Origin: Ruminococcus flavefaciens 007c | Lineage (GTDB): Bacteria > Bacillota > Clostridia > Oscillospirales > Ruminococcaceae | Assembly (NCBI RefSeq): GCF_000571935.1 | Contig: NZ_ATAX01000016.1 | Coordinates: 209,446 to 273,445, forward strand | Reading direction: 5' to 3' | DNA: 64,000 bases | Shown here: one piece after another, positions 43,678 through 52,124 of the stretch | Position numbering within the stretch: position 1 is the first letter of the stretch | Layout: every line of letters starts with the position of its first letter | Position numbers and translations under genes: made by a program | Notes under the pieces: model-generated | Seen by the model: only the letters and a program-made list of their open reading frames with translations | Database searches by the model: none | Told to the model about the DNA's origin: nothing

Positions 43678-45369
43678 TTACTGCGAACCGTCAATGCTTT
43701 CGAGTATCCTTTCGGAATACTTCAGGATATAATCCTTTATTTCCGCATAGGCTTCGTCTTCGGCATTGTAAGCGTCCGCTTTGTTCCTGATATCATTTAC
43801 CAGAGCTCTCTGCTTTTCATAGGAAATGCCGGCTTTGGCAAAATAGTTTATATTGGAGTTCTCAAGATTGAGAATAGCCTTATAGGTCTCAAGCACCAGC
43901 TTTTCGGGACCTGCTTCGGATTTGCCCGCAAGATCATTGAGTTCATTGATATTATCCCAGAGCTCATTAGCATAATCGCCTTTTACGAGCTCAAATTCCT
44001 TCTGCTGTGATATAACATAGAAATTACCTATATCATGATAAACTCTTGCGACCTCATAATCACTGGGATCGGATTTTTTGAATCTTTCGGTCTGGGCATT
44101 CTCAAACCATTTAACGGACTTTGTCTTTCCGACTGTACTGCTGTCCTGACCTTCTTCACTTCCGTAGTTGTAATAGAACCAGTAAAGGATTCCTATCTGG
44201 AAGCAAACCTTCTCGTATTCCGGCGATGTTTCAAGCTCATTGATATTGCTGTTCACAAGCCGTACCAGCTGAGCGTTCTCTTCATTGTCGAACTTCCTGT
44301 CATGCTTATAGATCTTTATGATCTCAAGATAGGCATTTCCGTAGGAAGCGTCGGCCTTTATTACTTCCTGGAATTTTTCGAGCTTTTCATCATCATCAGT
44401 TGCATTCTCGGCCGCTTCAATAAGCTCCTTCAGACCTGCAGCTCTTTTTTTCTCCGCCATATTTCCCGCAAACAAAGAAAATGCGATAAAAACAGCTGCA
44501 AGTACCGCAAATAAAGCCGAAGTTCTTGCATATGTATGATTTTCAGCCTTGTCAAGAGCATCATAGAGTTCTTCACAGGTCTGATAGCGCTTATCCCTGT
44601 CCTCATTCACACATTTTTTGATTATTCTTACAAGAGAAGCATTCATGCCATTTCCGAAAGCAAATCTTTCCTGAGAGCTTACCAGCTTTCCCTTGGAAGA
44701 AACATTCCGGGGCTTTTTTCCCGTCATCATATGATAAAGGGTAGCGCCTATATTGAAAATATCCGTCCTCTCGTCCAGTTCCTCCTTATTGAACTGCTCG
44801 GGAGCAGCATAGGCAGGAGTATAAGCAAATGTTCCCTGACGGCGTTCAATCACTGAACCGAAGTCTATGAATTTAAGAGTATCGTACTTATCGGGACGCT
44901 TTGAGTTCTCAAAATCATCATAGTTCCTTACGACCATAATATTGTCGGGCTTCATGTCGCTGTGGATCATTCCGCACTTATGAATAAATGACATTACCGA
45001 GCAGATGTCCTTAGCGTACCTCAGCACGGTCTTGTGGCGGAAGGGATCGTAAGCCAGCAGTTTTTCCATCGAAACGCCGTCAATATAGTCCTGAACTATA
45101 TAAAGGGCATCCGGATTATTGTCTATTATCTCGATTATATTGGGGAAGAACGAATTCTTTACGTCCTTCTCGAAGAATTTCTTTATAAGCAATGACTCCT
45201 GACGGGCATTGTATGCGTCGGTGCCGTTGCTCTTCATTACTTCTTTTACAGCTCGCTGAGCATTGTTCGCTTTCAGATCAACTGCCCTATAAACGATGGA
45301 AGTACCGCCTTTTCCCGCAACATTAACGATCTTATATCTGTTTTCAAGAATAAAACCTTTATTAAGCAA
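43678..45369 (-). CDS. Transmembrane Ser/Thr protein kinase
   Basis: 563 residues. The N-terminal kinase domain (about 10-270) has the glycine loop GKGGTSIVY, catalytic Lys in AVKEV, the catalytic loop IHSDMKPDN, DFG in FIDFGSV and the APE motif in PAYAAPEQF. The loop is HSD rather than HRD, making it a non-RD kinase. A TM helix follows (about 284-300, ALFAVLAAVFIAFSLFAG), then an extracytoplasmic helical region of about 260 residues resembling TPR-type repeats, instead of PASTA repeats. The start is TTG at 45369, 8 bases after GGGG. It is surrounded by PP2C and FHA genes, implying a reversible phospho-Thr switch. Confidence 0.87.
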   Translation of the reverse strand: MLNKGFILENRYKIVNVAGKGGTSIVYRAVDLKANNAQRAVKEVMKSNGTDAYNARQESLLIKKFFEKDVKNSFFPNIIEIIDNNPDALYIVQDYIDGVSMEKLLAYDPFRHKTVLRYAKDICSVMSFIHKCGMIHSDMKPDNIMVVRNYDDFENSKRPDKYDTLKFIDFGSVIERRQGTFAYTPAYAAPEQFNKEELDERTDIFNIGATLYHMMTGKKPRNVSSKGKLVSSQERFAFGNGMNASLVRIIKKCVNEDRDKRYQTCEELYDALDKAENHTYARTSALFAVLAAVFIAFSLFAGNMAEKKRAAGLKELIEAAENATDDDEKLEKFQEVIKADASYGNAYLEIIKIYKHDRKFDNEENAQLVRLVNSNINELETSPEYEKVCFQIGILYWFYYNYGSEEGQDSSTVGKTKSVKWFENAQTERFKKSDPSDYEVARVYHDIGNFYVISQQKEFELVKGDYANELWDNINELNDLAGKSEAGPEKLVLETYKAILNLENSNINYFAKAGISYEKQRALVNDIRNKADAYNAEDEAYAEIKDYILKYSERILESIDGSQ

Positions 45370-45385
45370 ATATAATTCCCCGCTT

Positions 45386-46165
45386 TCAGCAGATCTTGAC
45401 CATAAGGGCGGATATATTATCCTTTTCGCCCCTCTGTATCACCGTATTTTTCAGATTTTCCAGATTATGTGAGATGGCTTTTTCATCCTTTACCGATGAA
45501 GGCTTCAGAGACTTCTGCATCTCATCGGAAGTTATCTTTTTCCTGAAGCCGTCGGTACAGAGCATATAGCACAGATCCGTACCGTAGTCCTCCACGCTGT
45601 AATCATAGGAGGTATCGTCAAGGCCTGCACCTATACAGTTTGTCAGCTGGTTCTGACGTGGATCATTCTCTGCCATTTCGGCAGTGATCTTACCGTCCCT
45701 GACTTCCTGAGCAACTATTGAATGGTCAGAAGTCATTATGGAAATATCGCTGTCTGTGATCCTGTACAGGCGAGTATCGCCTACATGAGCGATGAGCATA
45801 CGCTTCAGCTGGGGTATTATGAGTATACCCGTGAAGGTAGTGGCCATATCTGCGGAATGTTTGTCCGAATAGGCGTTTATATCGTCATTGAGCTCATGGA
45901 GCCTGTTGTCCAGCGACTCTCTGATCTTCAGTATGGAGGAGCTTTTCCTCATAAGATCGGCAAAGTCATCAGCGAACCACTCACTGAGGCGCTTGCATAC
46001 AAAACCGCTGGCCTTTTCGCCGGACGAAAGGCCGCCCACGCCGTCGCAGACTGCGCCGAAGAAGATCTTTTCGTCCCTGAATTCAGCTATCGCCGCAAAC
46101 AGAGAGTCCTGATTAACCTTCCTTACCGCACCCTCGGTAGTAACATACGAAAAAATATAATCCAT
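45386..46165 (-). CDS. PP2C-type Ser/Thr protein phosphatase
   Basis: 259 residues, a single PPM/PP2C domain. Metal-binding motifs are present: VNQDSLF near the N-terminus, AVCDGVGGLSSGEKAS, AHVGDTRLYRI, MTSDHSIV, and LCTDGF before the C-terminal D-N (EKDNIS). Such phosphatases reverse the action of Hanks-type kinases. It lies 12 bp after the FHA gene and 16 bp before the kinase gene in one operon. It has no TM helix and is cytoplasmic. Confidence 0.92.
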   Translation of the reverse strand: MDYIFSYVTTEGAVRKVNQDSLFAAIAEFRDEKIFFGAVCDGVGGLSSGEKASGFVCKRLSEWFADDFADLMRKSSSILKIRESLDNRLHELNDDINAYSDKHSADMATTFTGILIIPQLKRMLIAHVGDTRLYRITDSDISIMTSDHSIVAQEVRDGKITAEMAENDPRQNQLTNCIGAGLDDTSYDYSVEDYGTDLCYMLCTDGFRKKITSDEMQKSLKPSSVKDEKAISHNLENLKNTVIQRGEKDNISALMVKIC

Positions 46166-46177
46166 AGGAGCTCACCG

Positions 46178-47548
46178 TCAGTTCTCTTCGTAAAATGTAT
46201 ATGTTATGCCGTGATAAAGTATCTTACAGCCCGAGAACAAGCTCGTCCTGCTTCCTGCGGGGACAGCTTCGTCCTCAACGCTGAGGGAATTGCAGGCTAT
46301 ATTCTCGACAGAGATACTATGTCTGCTGCCGTTATTCTCACGGTCAATAATGACTCCCGACAGTTCTGCACAGGTAAAGGGATAGACGAATACGGGGATC
46401 TTTTCCTTGCTGGAGCTGTTTATGAAATATGCTATCCTCTTGACCTTCTTATTGGCAGGTTCTTTCTTGCTTCCGTCGCTGTTCACAGGTACCGTTGCGG
46501 AGTCGCTTCCGCTTACTGTGAACACAAAGGGAACGTCGTATATGTATATAACATCGCCGCTTGCGAGTTCATCCTTTGTTACTCTCTCACTGTTCTCGAC
46601 AAAGTTATTGAGGAAGGTGCCGTTGGCAGAGCCCTTGTCCTCTATGTACCATTTTCCGTCTTCAAATGTTATAGCCGCATGCAACTTTGAAACTGTACCC
46701 TTATCGGTAAGCGGAAGGTCATTTTCCTGACGTCTGCCGATAGTAAAGGGAACGTGTTCGATGGGATACTCCCTGTTGTTCTCATCCTTAAGGAAGGCGA
46801 GGCACTCTTCGTTTTTCCTGTTGACAAGTACAGTGTGATCTCCCTCCTCATCATCCGCAGAATTCCTGTCCACAATGACAGTATCCGTGGAAACGGGCTC
46901 CTCCTTGGGAGCCTGGGTAACAATGGACTTCTGCTCTTCTTCCACCGTCAGGAGGAGAACGTCATGGAGCAGAGAATAGAGCTGATCATACGAAAGTCCG
47001 CCGTTTCTCGGAGACTTGCTGGTCTGCTTTGACATACTGTCCTCAAGGAAGAATCTGTACTTCTGCATCACAACGCCGTTTGTCACGCTGACTCTTGCGC
47101 TTTTATGAAGCTTGCTGAGAAACTTCACCACATTGGAGCACTTGTACAGATGCTCGTTCAGAGGAAGATAAGCCACATAGAGCTTCTGCTTATCCACATC
47201 GAAATACAGATTCTTCAAATCGCTCAAGATAAGATTATCCACAGATAATCCTTCCGTCTTGCTGCAGAACTCATATATCCTCTGAAACTGACATATTATA
47301 CCGAAGTATTTATCCTGGGACATATTCTGCTTTACATATTCCGAAAGCGCCGTCATATTGCTGACATTATATCTCAGAACATTCCTTGCCGAAGTTTTTT
47401 CCCATCTTATCGGAAGGAATCCCTTATCCTTACTGCTGTTTATGAACTTAAGCTGCTCCTCATTTATTCTATCTCTTTTTTTCAGACCTGCCTGCATAAA
47501 AGAGTCACAGTCCTGATAAAGAAGTTTGGTCCTGATGCCGCCTGCCAT
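46178..47548 (-). CDS. FHA domain protein with DUF6382-like N-terminus
   Basis: 456 residues from the ATG at 47548, which follows AAGGGGTGAGATT; the longer frame from a GTG at 47575 would contain this RBS. The N-terminal 200 residues resemble the kinase-like domain (I recall it as DUF6382) found before FHA domains in Firmicutes and similar to YukC/EssB of type VII secretion. A central FHA domain (about 260-350) has the phospho-Thr binding residues GRR, SKLH and NGT. The remaining C-terminus is beta-rich and unrecognised. It is the first gene of the operon and probably reads the phosphorylation state set by the kinase and PP2C. Confidence 0.82.
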   Translation of the reverse strand: MAGGIRTKLLYQDCDSFMQAGLKKRDRINEEQLKFINSSKDKGFLPIRWEKTSARNVLRYNVSNMTALSEYVKQNMSQDKYFGIICQFQRIYEFCSKTEGLSVDNLILSDLKNLYFDVDKQKLYVAYLPLNEHLYKCSNVVKFLSKLHKSARVSVTNGVVMQKYRFFLEDSMSKQTSKSPRNGGLSYDQLYSLLHDVLLLTVEEEQKSIVTQAPKEEPVSTDTVIVDRNSADDEEGDHTVLVNRKNEECLAFLKDENNREYPIEHVPFTIGRRQENDLPLTDKGTVSKLHAAITFEDGKWYIEDKGSANGTFLNNFVENSERVTKDELASGDVIYIYDVPFVFTVSGSDSATVPVNSDGSKKEPANKKVKRIAYFINSSSKEKIPVFVYPFTCAELSGVIIDRENNGSRHSISVENIACNSLSVEDEAVPAGSRTSLFSGCKILYHGITYTFYEEN

Positions 47549-47656
47549 AATCTCACCCCTTGAACATTTCGTCACGACAAAGCATTTTTTCGCCGGACAA
47601 AAAGAAAAATAATTTACAAAAACGCACTACTACGTCATTATATTACATATAATATT

Positions 47657-47685
47657 ATTATAGCACTTTCCACTACTTTTGTCAA
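47657..47685 (-). promoter_or_regulatory. Sigma-A promoter for FHA-PP2C-kinase operon
   Basis: On the minus strand, TTGACA and TATAAT are separated by 17 bp, about 110 bp upstream of the FHA start. I saw no other strong promoter down to 36438. Confidence 0.85.
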
Positions 47686-47732
47686 TAATTTGAATAAGTT
47701 TGCTGTAAAACAAATAATCCACGCTCCCTCAC

Positions 47733-47761
47733 TTGCAAGAGTCGCCGAAAAGTGCTATAAT
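47733..47761 (+). promoter_or_regulatory. Sigma-A promoter for first GNAT gene
   Basis: TTGCAA at 47733-47738, 17 bp, TATAAT at 47756-47761, 24 bp before the ATG. Confidence 0.82.
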
Positions 47762-47784
47762 AAAGGAAAAGGAGGCTGAAAGAC

Positions 47785-48282
47785 ATGATCCTCAAAGCAG
47801 CAAACAAGAAAGACGCCGAAGAAGAATTTCTCTTCATCAGAAATATCCCCTGTGACGAAAACGGATATATCAATACCAACTATCAGATAAAGCGGGAAGA
47901 TTTTGACGACGCCCTTGACATAATAATAGCAAATTCCGAGGGCAGACGACTTCCGGAAGGGTACGTTCCCGCAACCACATATTATCTTTGGGACAACGGC
48001 ATCATCATAGGCGAATTCCAGCTCCGCCACCATCTCTGCGAGTCCCTCGTGAACGGCTCGGGACATATCGGATACTACATAGCTCCGCAGTTCCGCGGAA
48101 AGGGCTGTGCCTCGACAGGACTGAAGCTCCTCCTCGAAGAAGCCCGCAGGACAGTCCCCGAGGACGAGATTTATCTCCATGTTTTCAAAAGCAATCCCGC
48201 CTCACTGAAGGTAATGCTGAAAAACGGCGGCTATATCCACCACGAGACCGATGACAGCTACTTTGTACGTATAAAGAAATAA
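47785..48282 (+). CDS. GNAT family N-acetyltransferase
   Basis: 165 residues, one GNAT domain. The acetyl-CoA pyrophosphate loop is QFRGKGCASTG after the beta-4 strand HIGYYIAP, and a C-terminal VFKSNPASLKVMLKNGG segment matches the Asn-x-x-x-x-x-x-x-x-x-G region that closes the fold. The acceptor substrate is unknown. GGAGG precedes the ATG. It is the first of three adjacent acetyltransferase genes, separated from the next by a terminator. Confidence 0.88.
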   Translation: MILKAANKKDAEEEFLFIRNIPCDENGYINTNYQIKREDFDDALDIIIANSEGRRLPEGYVPATTYYLWDNGIIIGEFQLRHHLCESLVNGSGHIGYYIAPQFRGKGCASTGLKLLLEEARRTVPEDEIYLHVFKSNPASLKVMLKNGGYIHHETDDSYFVRIKK

Positions 48283-48288
48283 ACGCTA

Positions 48289-48321
48289 CTCCTCACCGTC
48301 ACATAACGTGAGGAGCTTTTT
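48289..48321 (+). terminator. Rho-independent terminator
   Basis: CTCCTCAC and GTGAGGAG form an 8-bp stem followed by CTTTTTC. Confidence 0.85.
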
Positions 48322-48418
48322 CATATCTCCGACACCCATAATATCGGCTGCAACGGTTGTTTTGTTCATAATTATGTGTTATACTGATAATAAGAAAGAA
48401 CTCAAAGGAGGGAACGTC

Positions 48419-48961
48419 ATGCGTCACTGCGGCACACAGACCATAGATACTCAGAGGCTGCGGCTGCGCAGATTTGAGGCCTGCGACCTCGGGGATATGC
48501 TCCTCAACTGGGCCGGGGATCCTGCCGTGCAGACCGAATACGGCGAACCCGCATATACTACCGCTGAAGCTGCACAGGAACTGCTGGACAGATATATAAA
48601 AGGCTACAGCTCCGAAAGCTTCTACCGCTGGGCGATAATCGAAAAGGAAAGCGGCAGGAACATAGGCCAGATAGCCTTCTGCCGCGTGTATGACGAGCTC
48701 TGTACCGCCGAGATAGAATACTGCATAGGAACTGCTTTTCAGGGCAGAGGCTATGCGGGAGAAGCTCTGTCCGCAGTGATCGGAAGCATATTCAAAAGCA
48801 CTGATTTCAGACGGCTGGAAGCCTATCACCGTGCCGAAAACACAAAGTCGGGACGGGTGCTGGAAAAATCAGCCATGCATATCACAGATAATGTCGAACG
48901 CTTCAGACAGCAGGGACTTGCCCCCGAGGGAGAAGTCTGCTACTGTATCGAAAGAAGCTGA
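48419..48961 (+). CDS. RimJ/RimL-type GNAT acetyltransferase
   Basis: 180 residues from the ATG at 48419, which follows AAAGGAGGG; the longer frame upstream runs through the preceding terminator and is rejected. The N-terminus IDTQRLRLRRFEACD and the core IEYCIGTAFQGRGYAGEAL, with HRAENTKSGRVLEK, are typical of RimJ/RimL-like enzymes, which acetylate N-terminal amines of proteins or small amines. It lies 13 bp upstream of a third GNAT gene, probably cotranscribed. Confidence 0.88.
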   Translation: MRHCGTQTIDTQRLRLRRFEACDLGDMLLNWAGDPAVQTEYGEPAYTTAEAAQELLDRYIKGYSSESFYRWAIIEKESGRNIGQIAFCRVYDELCTAEIEYCIGTAFQGRGYAGEALSAVIGSIFKSTDFRRLEAYHRAENTKSGRVLEKSAMHITDNVERFRQQGLAPEGEVCYCIERS

Positions 48962-48974
48962 AAGGAGGTCAGCA

Positions 48975-49523
48975 ATGAAACTGAGTTTTACAAAGCTAAA
49001 ACCAAACAGCCCCGATTTCCGCAGCATAAAGCAGCTTTACATGAGAGCCTTTCCCGACGAGGAGAGAGCGCCATTCCTGATGCTGGTGCTGAAGGCAAAG
49101 AAAAAGGGCGTTGACTTCTGGAGCATAAGCTGCGACGGCAAATGGGCAGGCCTGCTCTATATTGTAAATCACCGCGACCTGTCATATATATTCTACCTTG
49201 CTGTCTCCGAGGAATGCCGCGGGATAGGCATAGGCAGCGCCGTTCTCCGCTCGGCACGGAAGATCTACAAGGGACGCAGGCTTTTCCTCGCCATAGAGCA
49301 GCTTGACGAAAACTCCGATAATTACCAGCAGCGCGTCAGCCGAAAGGACTTTTATCTCCGCTGCGGCTTCAGCGAGCTCCACAGGAAGCTCCGCGAAGGC
49401 GATGTGATATACGAGATACTCGGAGTCGGCGGAGATGTAAAGGCAGCAGATTACGAGGCACTTATGAAGTCTTACGCAGGCAGTCTGCTCTCAAAGCTTT
49501 TCACCATGGAATTTGTGGACTGA
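48975..49523 (+). CDS. GNAT family N-acetyltransferase
   Basis: 182 residues from the ATG at 48975, with AAAGGAGG upstream; an earlier in-frame ATG lies inside the preceding gene. Motif A is FYLAVSEECRGIGIGSAVL with the acetyl-CoA loop RGIGIG. The end of the domain contains KDFYLRCGFSE, a hallmark of the family. The substrate is unknown. It is 13 bp after the RimL-like gene and is followed by a terminator. Confidence 0.87.
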   Translation: MKLSFTKLKPNSPDFRSIKQLYMRAFPDEERAPFLMLVLKAKKKGVDFWSISCDGKWAGLLYIVNHRDLSYIFYLAVSEECRGIGIGSAVLRSARKIYKGRRLFLAIEQLDENSDNYQQRVSRKDFYLRCGFSELHRKLREGDVIYEILGVGGDVKAADYEALMKSYAGSLLSKLFTMEFVD

Positions 49524-49532
49524 ACAATTACC

Positions 49533-49561
49533 GACAGCCGCTTGATGCGGCTGTCTTTTTG
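49533..49561 (+). terminator. Rho-independent terminator
   Basis: GACAGCCGC and GCGGCTGTC form a 9-bp stem around TTGAT, followed by five T residues. Confidence 0.92.
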
Positions 49562-49693
49562 TGTTACAGCAGCCATTTCTCAAGGTAAAAATTTTTTGCC
49601 GAAATGTGTTGCACTTTTTCCATCTGCTGCGAGTAAGGTTTATGAAAGCGGAAATGCGCATAACTACTTTTTATATAAAGGAGGCATATCTCC

Positions 49694-50275
49694 ATGACAG
49701 ACAAGGAATACCGCAAACTATATGAAAAATCGACAAGAGATGCACAAAACAGACTGTTCGGCGAGTATTTCAGCTATGTTTATGCCATAGTCTTCAACAA
49801 GCTGAGGAGCTGTGCGTCCAAAGAGGACATCGAGGAATGTGTCAGCGACGTATTTGCGGATATATTTGAACATTTTGACAGCGAAACATCATACTGCGGC
49901 GATATAAAAGGCTTTATCGGCACTGTTGCCGCAAGGCGGGCTGTCAGCTTTTTCCGCAGCATCTCAGCCGCAAGCGGCAGGACCGTCCCCATGGAAGGCT
50001 CGGGTGCGGACTGCATAGCGGACAGCACAGACCTTGAAAAAAGCACCGAAAGAGCTGAACTGCGCAGTACGCTGCTGAAGCTCATCGACGAGCTCGGACA
50101 TCCGGATACTGCCATAATAATGCTGAAATACTACTACGGTCTCAGTTCATCGGAGATCGCCGATATAGTTTCCATGGAATCTCCCGCTGTCAGAGTACGC
50201 TGTACAAGAGCATTAAGACGTCTGAAAAACAAGCTTGCCGAGCTCGACATAGACCTGAAGGAGGCAGAATCATGA
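49694..50275 (+). CDS. ECF-type RNA polymerase sigma factor
   Basis: 193 residues. Region 2 spans about 20-90 (YVYAIVFNKL, then DIEECVSDVFADIF, a -10 recognition helix). Region 4 spans about 125-185 (IIMLKYYYGLSSSEIADIVSMESPAVRVRCTRALRRLK), where the second helix-turn-helix contacts the -35 element. AAAGGAGG precedes the ATG. Its stop overlaps the start of the next gene (ATGA), which encodes a TM protein of anti-sigma type. The target regulon is unknown. Confidence 0.9.
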   Translation: MTDKEYRKLYEKSTRDAQNRLFGEYFSYVYAIVFNKLRSCASKEDIEECVSDVFADIFEHFDSETSYCGDIKGFIGTVAARRAVSFFRSISAASGRTVPMEGSGADCIADSTDLEKSTERAELRSTLLKLIDELGHPDTAIIMLKYYYGLSSSEIADIVSMESPAVRVRCTRALRRLKNKLAELDIDLKEAES

Positions 50276-51492
50276 AAAAAGAAATAGATTTCGGCTATCT
50301 GGAAAATGCCGATATGGAGCAGATAGAACATATCTCAGAGAATATCCCGCCCGTCAGGGAAAGGGACAAAAAGAATATTCTCGAAATGAGCATAAGAAAG
50401 TACGATAAAAGGAAAAATGACATAATTGCCGCAGATTTTTCCGACAATGACACAGTCAGCGGCTCGGAGCCCTACCGACGCCGCCATTCTCTGTGGAGAT
50501 ACATCGGTACAGCAGCAGCCTGCCTTGCAGTTATCGGCAGTCTTGCAGGAGGCGTCGTATTGCTCAGAAGGCACAAGGGCGCGGAGTCGCAGATCACCGA
50601 AATATCCGAACCCGTCACGGAAGCTCCGGAAAATACAGCTTTTGAAGCTCCCACACCCGAAAGAGCGCAGGAAATCGTCTTCCGCAAAGGCGAAGACAAG
50701 GACGGAGAGATACTGCTGACAGGCGATAATGTTCTCTCAGCCGAAGTGATAAGACCTTCCGAGGAGTCTAATTATGATTACGAAGTCGTAGTGAATATCG
50801 ACAGCGAAGGACAGAAAAAAATGTGTGACGACAGCATATTCCCGGTTTCCGTATGGATAGACGGCAAACACGTATCACGCAGGAACTGCACATCATATTA
50901 TAACGGCCAGTTCTGCCTCCCCTGCGGTGTGGTTGAAGAAAGGGCAAACGAGATCGCATACCTGATAAATTCATACAGACCGGACTATGATATTTCAGAT
51001 GCGCCGCTGTATGACGGCTGCATTGCCGACTGCCTGTACGAATTCGAGAAGAAGTATGACGGCTCCCTCGCAACGGGTGATTATACCGTATACGATGTAA
51101 ACGGTGACAGCATTCCCGAACTGTTCATCATCTATACCCTGGGTGATGGCGGAAAGCATTACGAGCTTTACTTCTTCAACGGAGAGAGATACGAGATCGG
51201 CTGCGCCTCCGATGACTATCTCACCGTTAACTCAGGCGCACATGACGGTCTGGTCTTCACTCAGACACCGTGGAATTCCCAGAACTATAAAGTATATTAC
51301 GTCAGTCAGGGCCGCGTAAAACTCATTTACGACATGAATAAGGAATACAATGGCGACGGTTCGGTAGCTCTGACAATAAACGGAAATGAAGTATCGGAAG
51401 CCAAATGGCAGGAAATGACAGACAGCATAAGTACGGAAAATATGGAATATCCCGACGAATTGTCAAAGGTATTCGCAGGATTCGGCAGATAA
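50272..51492 (+). CDS. Probable transmembrane anti-sigma factor with extracytoplasmic sensor domain
   Basis: 406 residues. A soluble N-terminus (1-75, with MEQIEHISENIPPVRERDKK) would hold the cognate sigma factor. One TM helix (about 77-98, IGTAAACLAVIGSLAGGVVLL) is followed by a Pro/Glu/Thr-rich linker and an extracytoplasmic region of about 290 residues. The latter includes a calcium-loop-like DVNGDSIPELFI segment typical of FG-GAP/EF-hand-like domains. The ATG overlaps the sigma stop, the usual arrangement for ECF/anti-sigma pairs. The sensed signal is unknown. A terminator follows. Confidence 0.72.
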   Translation: MKKEIDFGYLENADMEQIEHISENIPPVRERDKKNILEMSIRKYDKRKNDIIAADFSDNDTVSGSEPYRRRHSLWRYIGTAAACLAVIGSLAGGVVLLRRHKGAESQITEISEPVTEAPENTAFEAPTPERAQEIVFRKGEDKDGEILLTGDNVLSAEVIRPSEESNYDYEVVVNIDSEGQKKMCDDSIFPVSVWIDGKHVSRRNCTSYYNGQFCLPCGVVEERANEIAYLINSYRPDYDISDAPLYDGCIADCLYEFEKKYDGSLATGDYTVYDVNGDSIPELFIIYTLGDGGKHYELYFFNGERYEIGCASDDYLTVNSGAHDGLVFTQTPWNSQNYKVYYVSQGRVKLIYDMNKEYNGDGSVALTINGNEVSEAKWQEMTDSISTENMEYPDELSKVFAGFGR

Positions 51493-51500
51493 TACACTCT

Positions 51501-51530
51501 AGCTCTCCAATTTTTGGAGAGCTTTTTTTC
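51501..51530 (+). terminator. Rho-independent terminator
   Basis: AGCTCTCC and GGAGAGCT form an 8-bp stem followed by seven T residues. Confidence 0.9.
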
Positions 51531-51662
51531 TTTAGCTATGGATTTGAGCGCCGAAATATGATATAATAATAGTGGAAAATAATTCGTTCACAGAAAGTTT
51601 ACAATTATTCCTGCACATTTCCTGTGCCTTTACAGTTAATCATTATGAAGGGAGGTTTGAAT

Positions 51663-52121
51663 GTGTCAGTGGATATCAACGATCAGTATGACAAAATTTT
51701 CCGCTACTGTTATTATAAAATCCATGATCGTGATCTTGCGGAAGACCTGACACAGGAGACTTTTCTTCGGTTCCTCGAAAGCCCTCATTATCACGACATC
51801 GGCAAAGAACTTCATTACCTTTATACTATCGCCTCTAATCTCTGCAAGGATTCTTTCCACCGAAGACCACGGGAAGATCTTGATGAGAGTATTCCGGACG
51901 ATAAGGATTACGAGGACATCATTCTTACGAATGTCGCTCTCGGAAACGCTATAAAGGAACTTCCCGATGAGGATAAGGAGCTTATTATTCTCCGATACAT
52001 AAATGAAGTTCCGATCGGTGTGCTGAGCAGCCTTTTCGGTATGTCAAGATTCGCTGTAAGCAGGCGTATCAGAAAAATACTCAGCAAGCTGAAAAATGAT
52101 CTTAAAAAAGAGGAGGACTGA
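51663..52121 (+). CDS. ECF-type RNA polymerase sigma factor
   Basis: 152 residues. Region 2 (about 8-70) has YDKIFRYCYYKIHDRDLAED and LTQETFLRFLES. Region 4 (about 95-150) has LPDEDKELIILRYINEVPIG and MSRFAVSRRIRKILSKLK. I start at the GTG at 51663 because GGGAGG lies 7 bases upstream; the frame's earlier ATG at 51624 lacks an RBS. Its stop is 3 bases before the start of a TM protein with a dockerin tail. It probably controls surface-polysaccharide or cellulosome genes, by analogy with sigma/anti-sigma pairs in other cellulolytic Clostridia. Confidence 0.87.
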   Translation: MSVDINDQYDKIFRYCYYKIHDRDLAEDLTQETFLRFLESPHYHDIGKELHYLYTIASNLCKDSFHRRPREDLDESIPDDKDYEDIILTNVALGNAIKELPDEDKELIILRYINEVPIGVLSSLFGMSRFAVSRRIRKILSKLKNDLKKEED

Positions 52122-52124
52122 CGC

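Noticed and set aside
45722..46690. 322-codon plus-strand open frame
   Set aside because: It is antisense to the PP2C and FHA genes and has no recognisable domain or RBS.
48308..48418. N-terminal extension of the second GNAT
   Set aside because: It runs through the preceding terminator hairpin; the ATG at 48419 has a strong RBS.
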